64,000 bases of DNA, from the NCBI GenBank assembly GCA_022457155.1, contig JAJGOT010000500.1, forward strand, positions 499,501-563,500. The letters run 5' to 3'. A model generated the notes under the pieces. That model worked only from the letters and a program-made list of their open reading frames with translations, made no database searches and was not told the DNA's origin. Source of the DNA: Cladopsammia gracilis (Eukaryota; Cnidaria; Anthozoa; Scleractinia; Dendrophylliidae). The position numbers were made by a program, and so were the translations under genes. Shown here piece by piece: positions 21,136 through 32,771 of this stretch. Every line of letters begins with the position of its first letter. Position 1 is the stretch's first letter.

Positions 21136-22764
21136 GCTGGGATCATTGTATCATTACATTTCACTTACATTATTAAAAAACCCACCGTTTAGATGTGTTA
21201 AAAAAAAAGAAATATGTGGAAACGTATTCCCCATCTAATGCAGTGGCACTGACCTCGAGGAAAAGGTACAAAACTGATAAAATTTCTTGATACTTTTTAT
21301 AACATTTCATTACACAGACAATTAAACGAAGAAAGGTAACGTTCGAGAAGACTGACCGACGTAGAATGAAAAATATCTCCCGCCAAAGTCCCATGACGAC
21401 ACACTTAAGCCTCTATATCATGCCGTGCCTGGAAACGAGGTTGCTATCCAAACGTATGCGTGACTTTTAAAATAACTGTGACTGCATGGCTAACATGGCG
21501 AGTTTTCCAGTAATTCAAGTAACTGAAGGCGAATGGTCGTCAGGCAAATATTATGATGTTTTGGGCGTGAAAATTCCGACAATTTTTACCAAAGATCCTG
21601 CTTTGCTAGCCGACTTTGTTACCAATTTTCAGACGAGACCAGATGACGTTTTCGTGGTCAGTTATCCCAAGTCAGGTAAGTGAATGTTCACCACAATTTT
21701 ATACATGTACCGTGCACAGACAATCCAGTTCTCCGCCAGAATAATAATTGGTTTCTCCAAATTTCTTTTACACGGGCCAAAGGCTCCATCTTAAAGGGGT
21801 GGCATTAGTCTTTTGGCGATGCTCGTTTATATTTTAAACTATTGCGCAACTGGGTCTAGACACCGACAGCCTTGCTTCCGCACTTATCACTAGCCTGGGA
21901 GCAAGCTCTCTTGGAGGAGAAGGAGGAGGGACATGTCTCAGGAATTCGAATTTCTACATCGAAAAGTCGATGCAAAATGCTGTATGGTGCAAATTAAATT
22001 GGTTATTGATGTTATCACTTGATTAGTAGGTTTATCAGTTATAAACGATAAATCGTACATTGTTCAGTACATGTGACACAAACAACGGGTGAAGAGTGAC
22101 GGCTATCCCACAATGAAAATATAATTTTTACATTTTTTGGCAATTAAAATTCGGAGTTTAGCGCTGATCTACAAGGGCTCTACATGGAAATGGTTAGCTT
22201 TCATTTATTGTTACGGTAACACCATACACATCTTAAGCTTTGTGGGTTAAGCGCTGATCTATAGTGATTAGGACTAAGAACTGCCTCGAAATGGTTAGCT
22301 TTCATTTGTTGTTACGGTAACACCATATAAATCTTAACTCATTGTCTTCAGGTCTTTAAAATTTCAGACGAATTTGTCTGATGACGAAAAACACTCGCAA
22401 AAAATTGCGTTACTTCCGATTGCCTCCAAATTTGGCCCACAGGAAGTTAATAGATTTGGCTAATTATGTGCCTAGTTCCAGTCCCATCGTGTTTTGAGCT
22501 TCACGTAGTATAGAGCGTTTTCACTGACGTCATATCAAAATTCAGAAGCAGTTTTCGATTCTAAAATGTTTATGGAATTGTAGAGAGTTTAAAACTACAC
22601 ATCTGGGCCAAATTTTGAAGCGCAAGAGCATTTCATTCAAGAGTTATAGGCGAATGAGTATAGACATGTTTAATAAGAAATGTTGGTGTTCCTGACTAAG
22701 CAACACCAACCACTACAAAAAGAAATTACTTAAATTAAGAAACCACCTATTAAATTAAGTACGA

Positions 22765-23240
22765 GTTTACCCTTGAATTAAGAATGTCTTACTTGTTTTA
22801 AAGCATTAATCCTTAAAACAAGGTTCCACTAGCTATATTTAAGACTTATGTTCCTAAATCGAGGAACGACAATCTAATTTAAGGAAGTTGTTGAATGTGT
22901 AACTTAATTCAAGGAAAAATATTCTTATCCTTAACCTTGAATTAAGAGTATCTTACTCATTTCAAAAATCTTTTCTTAAAGTAAACAATACTTTGCTATA
23001 TTTAAGGCCCATATTCTCAATGTAGGGAAATGTAATCTAATTTAAGGAAAAAGTTGAAGGTGAGAACTTAATTTAAGAACATGTGTTCCTATCCATTACC
23101 CCTGAATTTATAATATCTTACTTGTTTTAGAAAATCAGTCCTTACAGAAGGTAATAGTCACCCATATTTAGACGCATATTCTTAATTTGGGGGTGGAAAT
23201 TCAAGTCAAACTTAATTTAAGGAGTTATGCTCCCTATAAA
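22765..23240. repeat. Subterminal repeats of CACTA-like element
   Basis: Diverged units of about 150 bp with landmarks CTTGAATTAAG, TCTTACTTGTTTTA and CTATATTTAAG. Arrays of this kind next to a terminus are typical binding sites for CACTA transposases. Confidence 0.6.
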
Positions 23241-23731
23241 TAGTTTTCAATTCTTGAACAAAGAAAAGAGAAGATGTGCTCATCAAACTAGTAATTATTA
23301 TTTAATAAAAACATAAACTTGTATTAAACTTTCCTCTCTAAACAATGAATCAGTTTAAAATTACAAATGTAAAATGTTTCATGAACAACATTAACTCATG
23401 ATCATCGACTCAAGGCAACGACTAATGCACAAAAAGTAGAAAGAACAACACAAATAAGCAACAACAAAAATTCAATATGGTGAGCTTGTGTATTAAAACA
23501 ACTGATGAAAACAAATAGCGTCTTTCCCACCTGGAGCTTTAATTTGCTCCTGTTTTAGCTTGCATAAGATTCAAGTGCCTACCACTCTTACTTATGTTGT
23601 TTTGATCATGTTTCCAATATCTATGTATATGTGCAAGAACCACAACTTTGTAAACTGGAAAGAGAAGCAATTTTTCATCCAGACGTTATGTTGCAATGAC
23701 TTCAAACTTAAGAAAAAAAATCCCAAAAGTG

Positions 23732-25285
23732 TCACTTAAGTAGATCACCCAAGAAGATTTTTGGAGATATATATTGATCACCATCATAGTTGAAAATATG
23801 CATAACCTCATGTGATAATAAGTGGTCTTGCAATACAAGGTCCAACCCAGTTGCGTGGGCTGACTCTTGTACTCTATATGCATTGAGATGCACATTGAAA
23901 TTCACTGTTTCAAGCACAGAAACTCGGAAAACGACAACCTGAAGATTTACCAGCCATATGACTCTCAGTGTCCCGAACACAGGCGTTTCATTTTCAGATT
24001 TTACTAAAAGAATACATTCATTGGGAACGTATTTAGTACCGTGGACACAAGCCCATGATGTACGGTGTACACTAGTCACAAGGGCAGCATCCAGCTCAAG
24101 GAAATTAAGTATTTCCCTCTTTGCACTTTCAAAATCACTTCCACTTAAATTCTCTGTCTTCCCATAGGAGTTCTTATATAGGACATCACACTCGTCCGTA
24201 GATGTTAAGAACGAAGAAGCTCTTCTCTGGTGACCCCTCGCCAATGAAACACAAATGTTTTTAAAACTACTTTTCCTGCTTTTCTTTTTAAAGTACTGAT
24301 GCTTACTTTCAAAGCGCATACACCAGTAGTTTATGAGAGGGCCTAACGTTAGTATCAGTCTTGGACAATGAATTAAAAAATGTAGCTTCGGTATTATTAC
24401 TGCATCAAACGTAGTAATGAATTCAGAAAGAAAGTCTCTGATCAATCTCTTCAAGTATGCCACAGTTTCTACATGAATTACTGGTGCAACAAGAAGGCTA
24501 CTTATTGCAAGTAGTTTTTCCATAACTTTCCACTGCTCGCATTCCATGTCGATCCAGTCTCCAATGATGAATGGCAGGACTCGTAAAAACAACCAGTTTT
24601 TGGCAGCATGTTGTCCAAATGCCGATAAACCTTTTTCGTCACCCCATTCAGCTCTTAACATATCCGGAGAAATGTTCTGCAGTTTGTCAGCCATTTGTGT
24701 ATAGCCATAGTTAAACTCGCGTAAGCGCCTGTTCATTTCAGCAAGAGCAAATGCCTTCTCAGTGAGTATAAAATATTTGAGCACATGTCCAAGGACATAA
24801 GGTATTGCTCCTTGAAACATGATGTGCATGATGTCTTGTGGCATTTGTTGCGTAACATTGAAGAATGGAAAGTCGCATAGAATACTTTTTCTAGTAACAC
24901 CATAATTTGTACTATGGTGATCTCTTAATGTTTGAGATTGATCCATAATCTGACATTGTCTAAGATGTTGCTCTAAGGTCCTTGGGAGAAAATCCTCTTC
25001 CTCAAAGTGGTTTTGCATACTGTCATAGTCAGTATTACAGTGCCGACATTTCCTCAGAGCACCCCCAACACCCTCTTTGTAGCCAGCCATGTAATTGCTT
25101 GCGGGAGTGTCTGCAGCAACTGCAACAACTGCCCCCCTCAAGGGAAGGTGAATCCCATTTACATTGAAGGTGAAGCCTCCTGGTTGAGCTAGTTGAGCCA
25201 GTTCGGCAAGCAGTGGTGTCAACACTCTGTCAATACCATATTTCCGTATATCATCATAGTGAGCTATTACCATGTACATTACCAT
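23732..25285 (-). CDS. EnSpm/CACTA-like transposase, C-terminal two thirds
   Basis: Up to 517 codons with no stop. Landmarks: KYGIDRVLTPLL, a conserved-type block LRGAVVAVAADTPASN, a Cys cluster LRKCRHC... LEQHLRQC (likely zinc-binding), QDIMHIMFQGAIPYVLGHVL, and PKLHFLIHCPRLI followed by INYWCMRFESKHQYFKKKS. This layout matches an animal family of CACTA-related transposases that I recognise by pattern. The N-terminal part expected before VIAHYDD is missing, replaced by short ACATGGTAAT repeats, so the first Met codons (25285, 25279) are probably artefacts. An intact length this long suggests recent activity or selection. No introns are evident. Confidence 0.6.
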   Translation of the reverse strand: MVMYMVIAHYDDIRKYGIDRVLTPLLAELAQLAQPGGFTFNVNGIHLPLRGAVVAVAADTPASNYMAGYKEGVGGALRKCRHCNTDYDSMQNHFEEEDFLPRTLEQHLRQCQIMDQSQTLRDHHSTNYGVTRKSILCDFPFFNVTQQMPQDIMHIMFQGAIPYVLGHVLKYFILTEKAFALAEMNRRLREFNYGYTQMADKLQNISPDMLRAEWGDEKGLSAFGQHAAKNWLFLRVLPFIIGDWIDMECEQWKVMEKLLAISSLLVAPVIHVETVAYLKRLIRDFLSEFITTFDAVIIPKLHFLIHCPRLILTLGPLINYWCMRFESKHQYFKKKSRKSSFKNICVSLARGHQRRASSFLTSTDECDVLYKNSYGKTENLSGSDFESAKREILNFLELDAALVTSVHRTSWACVHGTKYVPNECILLVKSENETPVFGTLRVIWLVNLQVVVFRVSVLETVNFNVHLNAYRVQESAHATGLDLVLQDHLLSHEVMHIFNYDGDQYISPKIFLGDLLK

Positions 25286-25290
25286 GTACT

Positions 25291-26125
25291 ATTACCATGT
25301 ACATGGCGGCCAAAAATTTAAAGACTTAGAAGTCTTAATAACACCAAAAATCTCATCACAAAATATTGTATTCACTATAAGAGGCATGAAATCGGCTTAT
25401 AAGCATCTATAATTCATTAATAACTTTCAACTAGTTCCATTTTGCCGTTTATTTTCACGGCTTATCTGAAATAGCGTGACGAATTGCGAGACACATTTAC
25501 AAACTTTATAAATCGAAAACGAAACATCGTTAAAACCTGAAACTTTTTGTAAAAGATTATAACACTGGTATCCACATACCAGGTCATGTGAAAACGCTCT
25601 ATTTGTGACGGCTTTTGCGAAGAATGAAAGCTTGTATCGACGAATTTCAAGCAAATGCAAGTCAAGCAAATTATTTTGAAGGATTATGGAGGATAATACA
25701 CCCGAAAAAAACGCGAAAATCGACGAAATAAAACAGTAAGAATCTTTGCTTCAAATTCGCCGTGTAAGCTAGTCTGATACACATTCTGTTGAAACGCAGT
25801 GAAATCCGTCCCGGTGAGCTTTTTGCCTTCAAAGCCTTGCTTATTTGGATCACTTCTGTCAGTGAATTCATGTTTGCTTGTTTTAACTCGACATTTCGCC
25901 GAGAAACTAAAAAAATAAAGCGGCTTTTGAAAGTAAATATCGGGTCACGAGGTGACGCTCAAATCTCAATTTTCACTTTGCTAAAATTGGTAGTCGCTCT
26001 TTACAGCTGTCTATATTTTCGACCGATATTCGGTCTTTTTTGTTTAGATATATATTGAAGAAAAAACATTATTTCTCCTGTATTACATAAAATAGACAAC
26101 TTTCCTGGCAAAATTACATTCTTAA
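25291..26125. other. No gene seen
   Basis: AT-rich sequence inside SULT3 intron 1. Several short frames exist on both strands but none has a recognisable motif. Confidence 0.4.
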
Positions 26126-26365
26126 CCGTGGACCGCGGTGGCAGAGAAAACTTATATATCATTATTATGATTCATCGACTGTGGCACCGCGGACCGCGGT
26201 GGCAGGGAAAACTTATATACATCATTATTATTCATCGACTGTGGCACCGTGGACCGTGGTGGCGGGGAAAACTTATACATCATTATTATTCATCGACTGT
26301 GGCACCGTGGACCGCGGTGGCAGGGACAACTTATACATCATTAACATCATTATTATTAATAGAAA
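26126..26365. repeat. 60-bp minisatellite, 4 units
   Basis: Units start CCGTGGACCGCGGTGGC and continue AACTTATACATCATTATTAT and TCATCGACTGTGGCA. Starts are at 26126, 26187, 26247 and 26305. Confidence 0.9.
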
Positions 26366-27424
26366 TATTTTTCTTCCTTTGCCTGACCGCGGGCCATGTC
26401 GCGTAAGTAACGCCTTGTGAGTGGCCGGGTATTGTAAAGTTGCTCCAAAATTTGTTTCTCAGACATGGAAGAGGCGTCTTCTTCCAAGCGATGTCACGTT
26501 GTTTATGCGGCTCAACCCCGCATAAACCAGTAGAAAAGCGATCAAGAGAGGACAGGAGCTGTGTCAGAAAACCATTAGATTTTTCTGGCAGTTCAACCCA
26601 AGTTACAAGGTTATTTTTGTTGTTGTTTATACATCAGTTGTGTGTTACTTCTTGTTTTCAGACATGATTTGTTAGCTTTGATTTGCCCAGTGGGGAACCG
26701 TGACAGTAAATGTTATTTCACTTGTTGTTGTGATTACCATAAAAGCTAAGGTTCAACTTAGAAAATCTCATTTACTGGTTTTCATAAATTTTCCTAGTTG
26801 GGAGAATTTGTTATAGAGCAAAACAATTTATTTGGTCTTTGATGAGTATTAATTTTTCTACATTCTTGTGACCTTCATTCTTGCCTAAGGAGAAATTTCA
26901 TGCTGGTCACTCTTGGGGCTAAAGGGGAATTAATTGTGAGAGAGGAATTATTACAAGTCATAAACTTTAAACAGAATTCAATCTTTTGATCATTTCTCAT
27001 CACCATATACAATTTGTGTCTTGAGTATATAAAACAAAAATTGCCAAAACAGAAAAGTGGACTTAAAGGGAGGGTTTCACAGTTCGGCACATGTGCAAAC
27101 TATGACATAAAAAGCCATTTAATTTCATTGTTCAGACCAATCGGAAGCGAGTAGATAGCTCTGGCGAGAATTTAATTTCATTGTTCAGACCAGATAGAAA
27201 ATAGAAGGTTTGTTGACCTGAATGAAATCCTTTCAGTCATATTTACATGATCCAGTCATAATTTTGGCAAGTGAGTCCCTTTTGAGGCCAAAAATCCAAG
27301 ATTTCAGTGAAAATTTTCCAAAAAAGTACTTAGGACGTTCTTGCCAGGAGCCCTTCAATTATAGTATGTGATTATTGAAGTAAATGTAAGTGGTTTTTTA
27401 ACCGATAAAATTGGTAAGAAAGTG
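26366..27424. other. No gene seen
   Basis: Holds a dispersed motif GAGAAATTTCATGCTGGTCA (26890), also found diverged at 57320 inside a TTAA MITE. Otherwise there is no recognised content. Confidence 0.4.
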
Positions 27425-27566
27425 AATAAGTAAGGGTTATTGACCAGGAGCGAGGGGATATGTGATATATTCTCCTCATGGCATACCCGAGGGCGTAGCC
27501 CAAGGGAACACCACGAAGAGAATATATCACATATCCCCAAGGGACTGGTCAATAACGTGCTTATTT
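27425..27566. mobile_element. Palindromic MITE
   Basis: Arms AATAAGTAAGGGTTATTGAC and the complement, with inner GGATATGTGATATATTCTC / GAGAATATATCACATATCC. Parts of the same motif (TTATGTGATATATTCCCC) recur at 28324. Confidence 0.65.
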
Positions 27567-27759
27567 TCCACCTTGTGAGGTTTTCTAAAACAAAGAAGCT
27601 GTTAATTTTTCGGAGAGTAACATTCCGTTCAATTCAAATGCAAAAAAGCATGATTCCGCAAGGCTGCATTGGGATCACCGCACATTACGAAGCGAGACGG
27701 TAAACATGTTTTGCTTTTGCCAAATTTGCATCGAGCATGTTGCTTCGTTATGAGTAGGA

Positions 27760-27805
27760 GAGAGAGGGAGGGAGGGAGGGAGGGAGGGAGGGAGGGAGAG
27801 AGTGT
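27760..27805 (+). repeat. (GGGA)n microsatellite
   Basis: Roughly ten GGGA units flanked by GAGAGA. Simple repeat. Confidence 0.9.
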
Positions 27806-28500
27806 ATGGACAGTACTTGTAGTCTCGCCATGGCCCAACTGCCCGCCTTCATCTTTCGAAGATCATTGGAGTGGTTGCGGTGTGTTTTCCAAGGGAAAGC
27901 GACAGAAACATATTCAGGTTCAAGCGTAAAACGAAGCGTCATACATTATTGAAGACCCGAAACCTGAATCAATGTGTGATACCATCGAATAATGTTATTA
28001 ACATTTCACTTTTTGGTCGCAACCGGCAAGTTAATTACGTAGGAATATGATTGATGAAGTTGTCTTTTTGTAAACAAAAAATATTGACCGATGCTAGAGC
28101 GTTTTCCTTGTTACGTCGTATTTTGTCTTCCCGGTTGTGTTATTCTATTTTGAGGGAAATAAGTCGAGGGGACTAAGGCGAGGGGAATGTGTCGAGGGGA
28201 AAAAGTTGAGGGAAATATATAATCCTTTGTTTTGCTATTGTTATCAGCTATTGTTTTCAGCCCCGCCTCTCCCCTGTTACAATCAAAGCCGCACCCAGCT
28301 TTTGAGACATTGCAATGAACGGGGTTATGTGATATATTCCCCTGAAAAGAACAAAGAAAACCGAGCTAGGTGGAAAATAAAGCATTTTAATCTGTGCACA
28401 TGCACCAAACCGTGAAACCAGCATCCCCTTAACTTAATTATACTAATTTTATTCTTGCACGACTGTCAGATAGAAACTGCGTCACCAGAGCCGAGTTGTT

Positions 28501-28604
28501 CAAAGCCTGATTGGCACTAATCCTGGATTAACTGTCAACAGAACATACGAGTTGTCATGGTAATTAACCCTGGATTAGTGTTAAACGTCCTTCGAACAAC
28601 TCGG
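28501..28604. mobile_element. 104-bp MITE with direct flanks
   Basis: Ends CCGAGTTGTTC / GAACAACTCGG with inner CCTGGATTAA... TTAACCCTGG. ACCAGAG lies immediately on both sides (28494-28500, 28605-28611). Confidence 0.75.
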
Positions 28605-29185
28605 ACCAGAGCATCACTGTGTTTTGAGTTTTTTACAGAGTAACTATTTCATTTAAGGCAAACCCAAGAAAATATTTTTTCCTTTAGTGGCCCTGGAATA
28701 GTTGTGCTGTAATACCGTTGTAAAAGTACAGATTAAGTTGTGATTGAGTTACCTCTGCAATCAAATGTAATAGTCAAATAAACTCCATTTTACAAAGTTC
28801 AAACTTGAGGCTTTTATAGCAATACCATATGTCCAGTGACAACACTGGACAGAATTTGTTTACAAATATTACCTTATATTCCAATAGTATTCCCTGGGTA
28901 TTAGGTTTGGGAAAATACATGTCAGCTATACAATGTAGAAGAAGAACCCCCTCCTAGATCACTCTAGGCAATGAATGAATGTGAAAAAGGTTTTTTGGTG
29001 CTCCAATGGGAACTTAGAAGGCCACTGGCAATAGATTATTCTAGATCTTGCATGGTCATGTACATGTAATAACTTCATACTCGTTGTTATTATCACTTGT
29101 TACATAGCAATGCATGGTCATCTTTTTCCCATCCACCCATTTTTACTATATTGATTCCTGCAGTAAATCTGAAGTCGAATATTTC

Positions 29186-29490
29186 ACTATTATAGCGCAA
29201 AAGCGCGCGTGATATCGCCTAATTCTTAGCCGACGAGGCCGTAGGCCTCGTCGGCTAAAATTAGGCGATATCACGCAAGCTTGAGCGCTATAATAGTTTT
29301 ATAATTCAACACATTGATAACAAAGCACAGTTTGAAGAAAAAACATCGAGGCCTGTCCGGCATTTTTGCATTCTCTTGTTAAAATGCGAAATTTACATCC
29401 ATCGTTGGAAATACTTCATGTAGACATAGCGTATATCGATAACTTGTTGACCATATTTGGGCAGTGTATCAATGTGTTGAATTATAATAC
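29186..29490. mobile_element. Two-hairpin element, copy A
   Basis: A first hairpin (CACTATTATAGCGC... GCGATATCACGC... GCGCTATAATAG, with CCGACGAGG / CCTCGTCGG at its tip). The second half is bounded by TATAATTCAACACATTGAT and its complement. About 90% like 53595-53898. Non-coding. Confidence 0.75.
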
Positions 29491-30359
29491 AGGATACCAA
29501 ACCCTGCGTAAATTATAGTTCCAAGGACACAACTTGACAGAAATAAATTGCTCTTTTCAACTTCGAGGTCTACAGGCGGCAGTCTCGAAACGTTCTTCAT
29601 CACTCGTGATTTCTCTTGGACGGATTACTGGTGCTGCTGGAGCTGGAACGATATCGAAAACCCAAGAAAGGGCGCATTCGTATTGTGGGCTATCTTGCTC
29701 TCTCGGATCTGTAAACTAGATAAAATTGAAAACGGAGAGATAAGCTTCAGGATAAAGCTTTCCTCTGACTATGAATTACCTTCGCTATCACACATTGCAC
29801 ATCGATATAAAGAAGACAAACGAAAAACTAAAATTCGAGAACATTTCCACCGAAATAATAGCTTTATTTCTTAACTATACTTTCAACTTACCTTCAAGTC
29901 ACAACAAGTTCGCAGAGAAATCAACAAATGACTGCTCACGTTGGAAAATACATCTTCCATTCGAAAGCGACCATTCTTTACAGGAACCAGTGAAATCCTT
30001 CTTTCCGCCATTTTATTAACGAAACTTACATGCACTTGACGGCAAACAACGTCAACACAAGGCAAACCAAGTGGACAAACAGGGAAATCCTCATTGAAAA
30101 CGCAGTAGACATATAACAGCGGTGAATTTTGGAAAGCAGTAGCGCATTTGCCATGTACCGCCACAAAGGACGCCATGTTGACAGTGCTTGATCGAGCCCC
30201 TGAACATAATGATGACGTCACGAAAATTTCGGTGATATACTTTCAGCTCCAATGCATTGTGGGATAGCTCATAGCGTCCTCCTCGGAAGGGTGAAGTTGT
30301 TAAAAAAAACACGCTGCAGACAGACCGCATTGTGACCTTTGCAGGCAAACTGATATGGC
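29491..30359. other. No recognised gene
   Basis: A 108-codon + strand frame (29548-29874) and a 112-codon - strand frame (29883-30221) exist but neither has a motif I recognise. Confidence 0.4.
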
Positions 30360-30369
30360 GGGTTTTCAA

Positions 30370-31313
30370 GGTCAAAATTAAAAAGTGAGTTTTCCACATT
30401 TTCTTACCTACAAAGTAAAATGTCACTCATTTCCTTTCTTTGAAATAAAACATTGGACATTCTTTTTTATCTAGGAACAAAACATCCCGCGTTTCCTGAC
30501 CGCTCAAAATATAACTTCTGACATTTTCTGACGTTCGCCTTCATTCTGATATGTGCGCGTTTTCCTATAATTGCAACAAATATCTCGCCATTTGGTTCGA
30601 CTTGCTGACAATATGCAGCTGGGCTAAACTTCAGAATACCCGGCCACTCAAAATTCCTAATCACATCTTGCTTCCGCGGTCCGCGGTCCGCAGTCCGAAC
30701 GTTAAACTCCACGAGAGTATCCTACATCCGACAACAGTTGAGTCACGGTGGCGGGCGAGCTTCGCACCAAATCAGACAGCTGTATATTGTCAGCAAGTCG
30801 AACCAAATGCATATGGCGAGATATTTGTTGCAATAGGAACAGGACATAGTCGGCCACATCTTCACTGACTGTGTCCTGTTGAAGTCTTATTGCAAGGTCG
30901 ATTAACGTATGGCGACGATTGCCTAAAAATTGCTCCTGAACAGCGGAAATTGCGGTGGTTGCCATCAAAACGGTACACTAAACACTACGCGACACCATTT
31001 TGAACCCTGGGAAGAGGACCATGAGGTCACGTGTATGTTGCTGGGTCCAGTCCTGCGCGTCTTCCAGGACAAGGAACGCCTGACAGAAGTGAGAAGTCAG
31101 AAAACGCGCATTCACAAATCAGAATGAAGGCGAACATCAGAAAATGTCAGAAGTTATACTTTGAGAAGTCAGGAAACGCGGGATGTTTTGTTCTTAGATA
31201 AAAAAGAATGTACAATGTTTTATTTCAAAGAAAGGAAATGAGTGACATTTTACTTTGTAGGTAAGAAAATGTGGAAAACTCACGTTTTAATTTTGACCCT
31301 GAAAACGCGCCAT
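30370..31313. mobile_element. Long inverted-repeat element with internal ORF
   Basis: Arms of about 180 bp (GTCAAAATTAAAAAGTGAG... GAACAAAACATCCCGCGTTT... GAAGGCGAACATCAG) are inverted copies at 30375-30550 and 31125-31305. A second inverted pair (GCAACAAATATCTCGCCAT) lies inside at 30573 and 30815. The core encodes the frame at 30702-30968. Confidence 0.65.
30702..30968 (-). CDS. Unknown small ORF inside inverted-repeat element
   Basis: Eighty-eight codons: MATTAISAVQEQFLGNRRH, LIDLAIRLQQDT, DYVLFLLQQISRHMHLVRL and SSPATVTQLLSDVGYSRGV. It reads like real helical protein (amphipathic, no low complexity) and may be the N-terminal exon of the parent transposon's gene. No family recognised. The bracketing repeats suggest a deletion derivative. 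Weak. Confidence 0.3.
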   Translation of the reverse strand: MMATTAISAVQEQFLGNRRHTLIDLAIRLQQDTVSEDVADYVLFLLQQISRHMHLVRLADNIQLSDLVRSSPATVTQLLSDVGYSRGV

Positions 31314-31511
31314 AATATGAGGCCAACAGGAACTTTATCTACTTTTTACATATGATCAAATTGCAGAGCGCACATAAAAAATAGTTTTGGGTTTTCATTT
31401 ATATCCGCAGATAGGTGTTGATGTAAAAGAGTTATGTTAAAATTACCAAAAATTTATGGAAAACAGACTTCTTGATTTTCAACTTAGCACAGAAATTGTA
31501 CATGCCGATAA

Positions 31512-31820
31512 TTATGATAATAAAAATGTCTTGTCTTGTCTTGTCTTGTCTTGAAAAGCAGTCGTTGATTCCGTGAGGTTTGAGAGTGTGGATTTGAAAG
31601 ATGATTTTTTGTTCAAAGTTTTACGGCTTTCTGTGTTACCCTGGTGTAGAGAAAGGCCGCAGATTGTCATGTGTTGTTTAGAATGGTTAGTAAGATTGAA
31701 ATGACGCGCGACTGGTTTGGATGCATCTCTGTCATTTTTTAAAACGTCTCGGAGATGTTCACGAAAACGGTCGCCTAGTCTTCCTGTTTCGCAGTGTATA
31801 TCTTTTTGAAAAAAGTACAT
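31512..31820 (-). pseudogene. Inverted GIY-YIG fragment of Penelope-like element
   Basis: GRLGDRFREHLRDVLKNDRD and SKPVARHFNLTNHSKQHMT repeat the + strand ORF at 32131. The GIY-YIG start itself is degraded (KDIHCETG), so the copy is broken. Confidence 0.75.
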
Positions 31821-32130
31821 ATTATGCAGTAGATAACATTTACGTTGTTAATACGGGCCAACAACGTGCACAACAGATCGACAGACAAGCAGCACTACAA
31901 ACGTCAGAGAAGGAAGAGAACGAGAGAATTCCATTCACCCTCACTTTCCACCCACACAACAACACAGTCAAAAGCATCATTTAAAAAAAATTCAAATTAC
32001 TCCAAAACGACACCGAAACTGGCAGAATTTTTTCATAACCCCCACTAATTTCATTCAAACGTGACAAAAATATAGGCAACTTTCTAGTTACGAGCGCACT
32101 GAAATCTGACGATGAACCGGGAATTTTTAA

Positions 32131-32540
32131 ATGCTCACGCACAAGATGCAACACTTGTCCTTTCATTCACAACGCGGAAAAAATAACGGAACCCAATTCA
32201 CATGCACCTCCGTAAATGTTATCTACTGCATAACATGTACTTTTTGCAAAAAGATATACATTGGCGAAACAGGGAGGAAACTAGGCGACCGTTTTCGTGA
32301 ACATCTCCGAGACGTTGAAAAAAATGACAAAGACGTATCCAAACCAGTCGCGCGTCATTTCAATCTTACTAACCATTCTAAACAACACATGACAATCTGC
32401 GGCCTTTCTCTACACCAGGGTAACACAGAAAGCCGTAAAAACTTAGAACAAAAAAAATCATCTTTCAAATCGGCACTCTCAAACCTCACGGAATCAACGA
32501 ACGCTTTTCAAGACAAGACAAGACAAGACATTTATTATCA
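32131..32540 (+). pseudogene. GIY-YIG endonuclease domain of Penelope-like element
   Basis: NVIYCITCTFCKKIYIGETG is the GIY-YIG core (IYCITC...IYIGETG). It is followed by LGDRFREHLRDV (catalytic-type Arg in helix) and KPVARHFNLTNHS. This endonuclease domain sits at the C-terminus of Penelope-like reverse transcriptases. The upstream part is spread over several frames from about 31890 (FHSPSLSTHT... CSRTRCNTCPFIHN) and no RT palm is present, so the copy is a dead 5'-truncated remnant. Confidence 0.85.
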
Positions 32541-32721
32541 TAATTATCGGCATTTACAATTTCTTGTTACGCAGTTTTACGCAGTTAGCAAAAAAGACGC
32601 TAGTCGAGGCGTGCCAAATTAATTCAGCTAATTTACTTTTGTTTTTCACATCACCAAATTTCAACCAATAGCGTAGCTCCACCGCTTGCTATATAAAACC
32701 ACACACAACCCACAATCCCTT

Positions 32722-32771
32722 GATTCGCTCCGACGACGGGCTAGCGCTCGAAACGTCAACTTTCTCGAATC
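32722..32771 (+). ncRNA. Degenerate hammerhead-ribozyme-like motif
   Basis: The outer stem I pairs GATTCG (32722-32727) with CGAATC (32766-32771). The core reads CCGACGA (consensus CUGANGA, with U4 changed to C), then stem II GGGC-TAGC-GCTC, then GAAAC and GTC. The order fits a type I hammerhead with the minimal stem III reported for Penelope-like elements. The core change probably inactivates it. Confidence 0.55.

Larger units (their letters stand above)
22711..25290 (-). mobile_element. CACTA/EnSpm-like element, 5' end truncated
   Basis: Begins CACTACAAAAAGAAATTACT, the CACTA terminal signature, on the 3' side of a minus-strand transposase-like ORF. The first 500 bp hold about four diverged copies of a subterminal repeat (TTGAATTAAGAATGTCTTAC... 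TATATTTAAGACTTATGTTC). The other terminus (expected ...GTAGTG) was not found before 27000, so the copy looks truncated near 25290. Confidence 0.6.

Noticed and set aside
26128..26420. Two + strand frames over the 60-bp minisatellite
   Set aside because: Unit length differs (61, 60, 58), so frames drift. Explained by the repeat.
29883..30426. Overlapping minus-strand frames of 111-112 codons
   Set aside because: No motif, poor start context, and one overlaps a transposon arm. Not reported as genes.
30467..30712. Minus-strand frame with IRMKANVRKCQKLYFER
   Set aside because: Falls in the arm of the inverted repeat and is mirrored at 31125. No family recognised.
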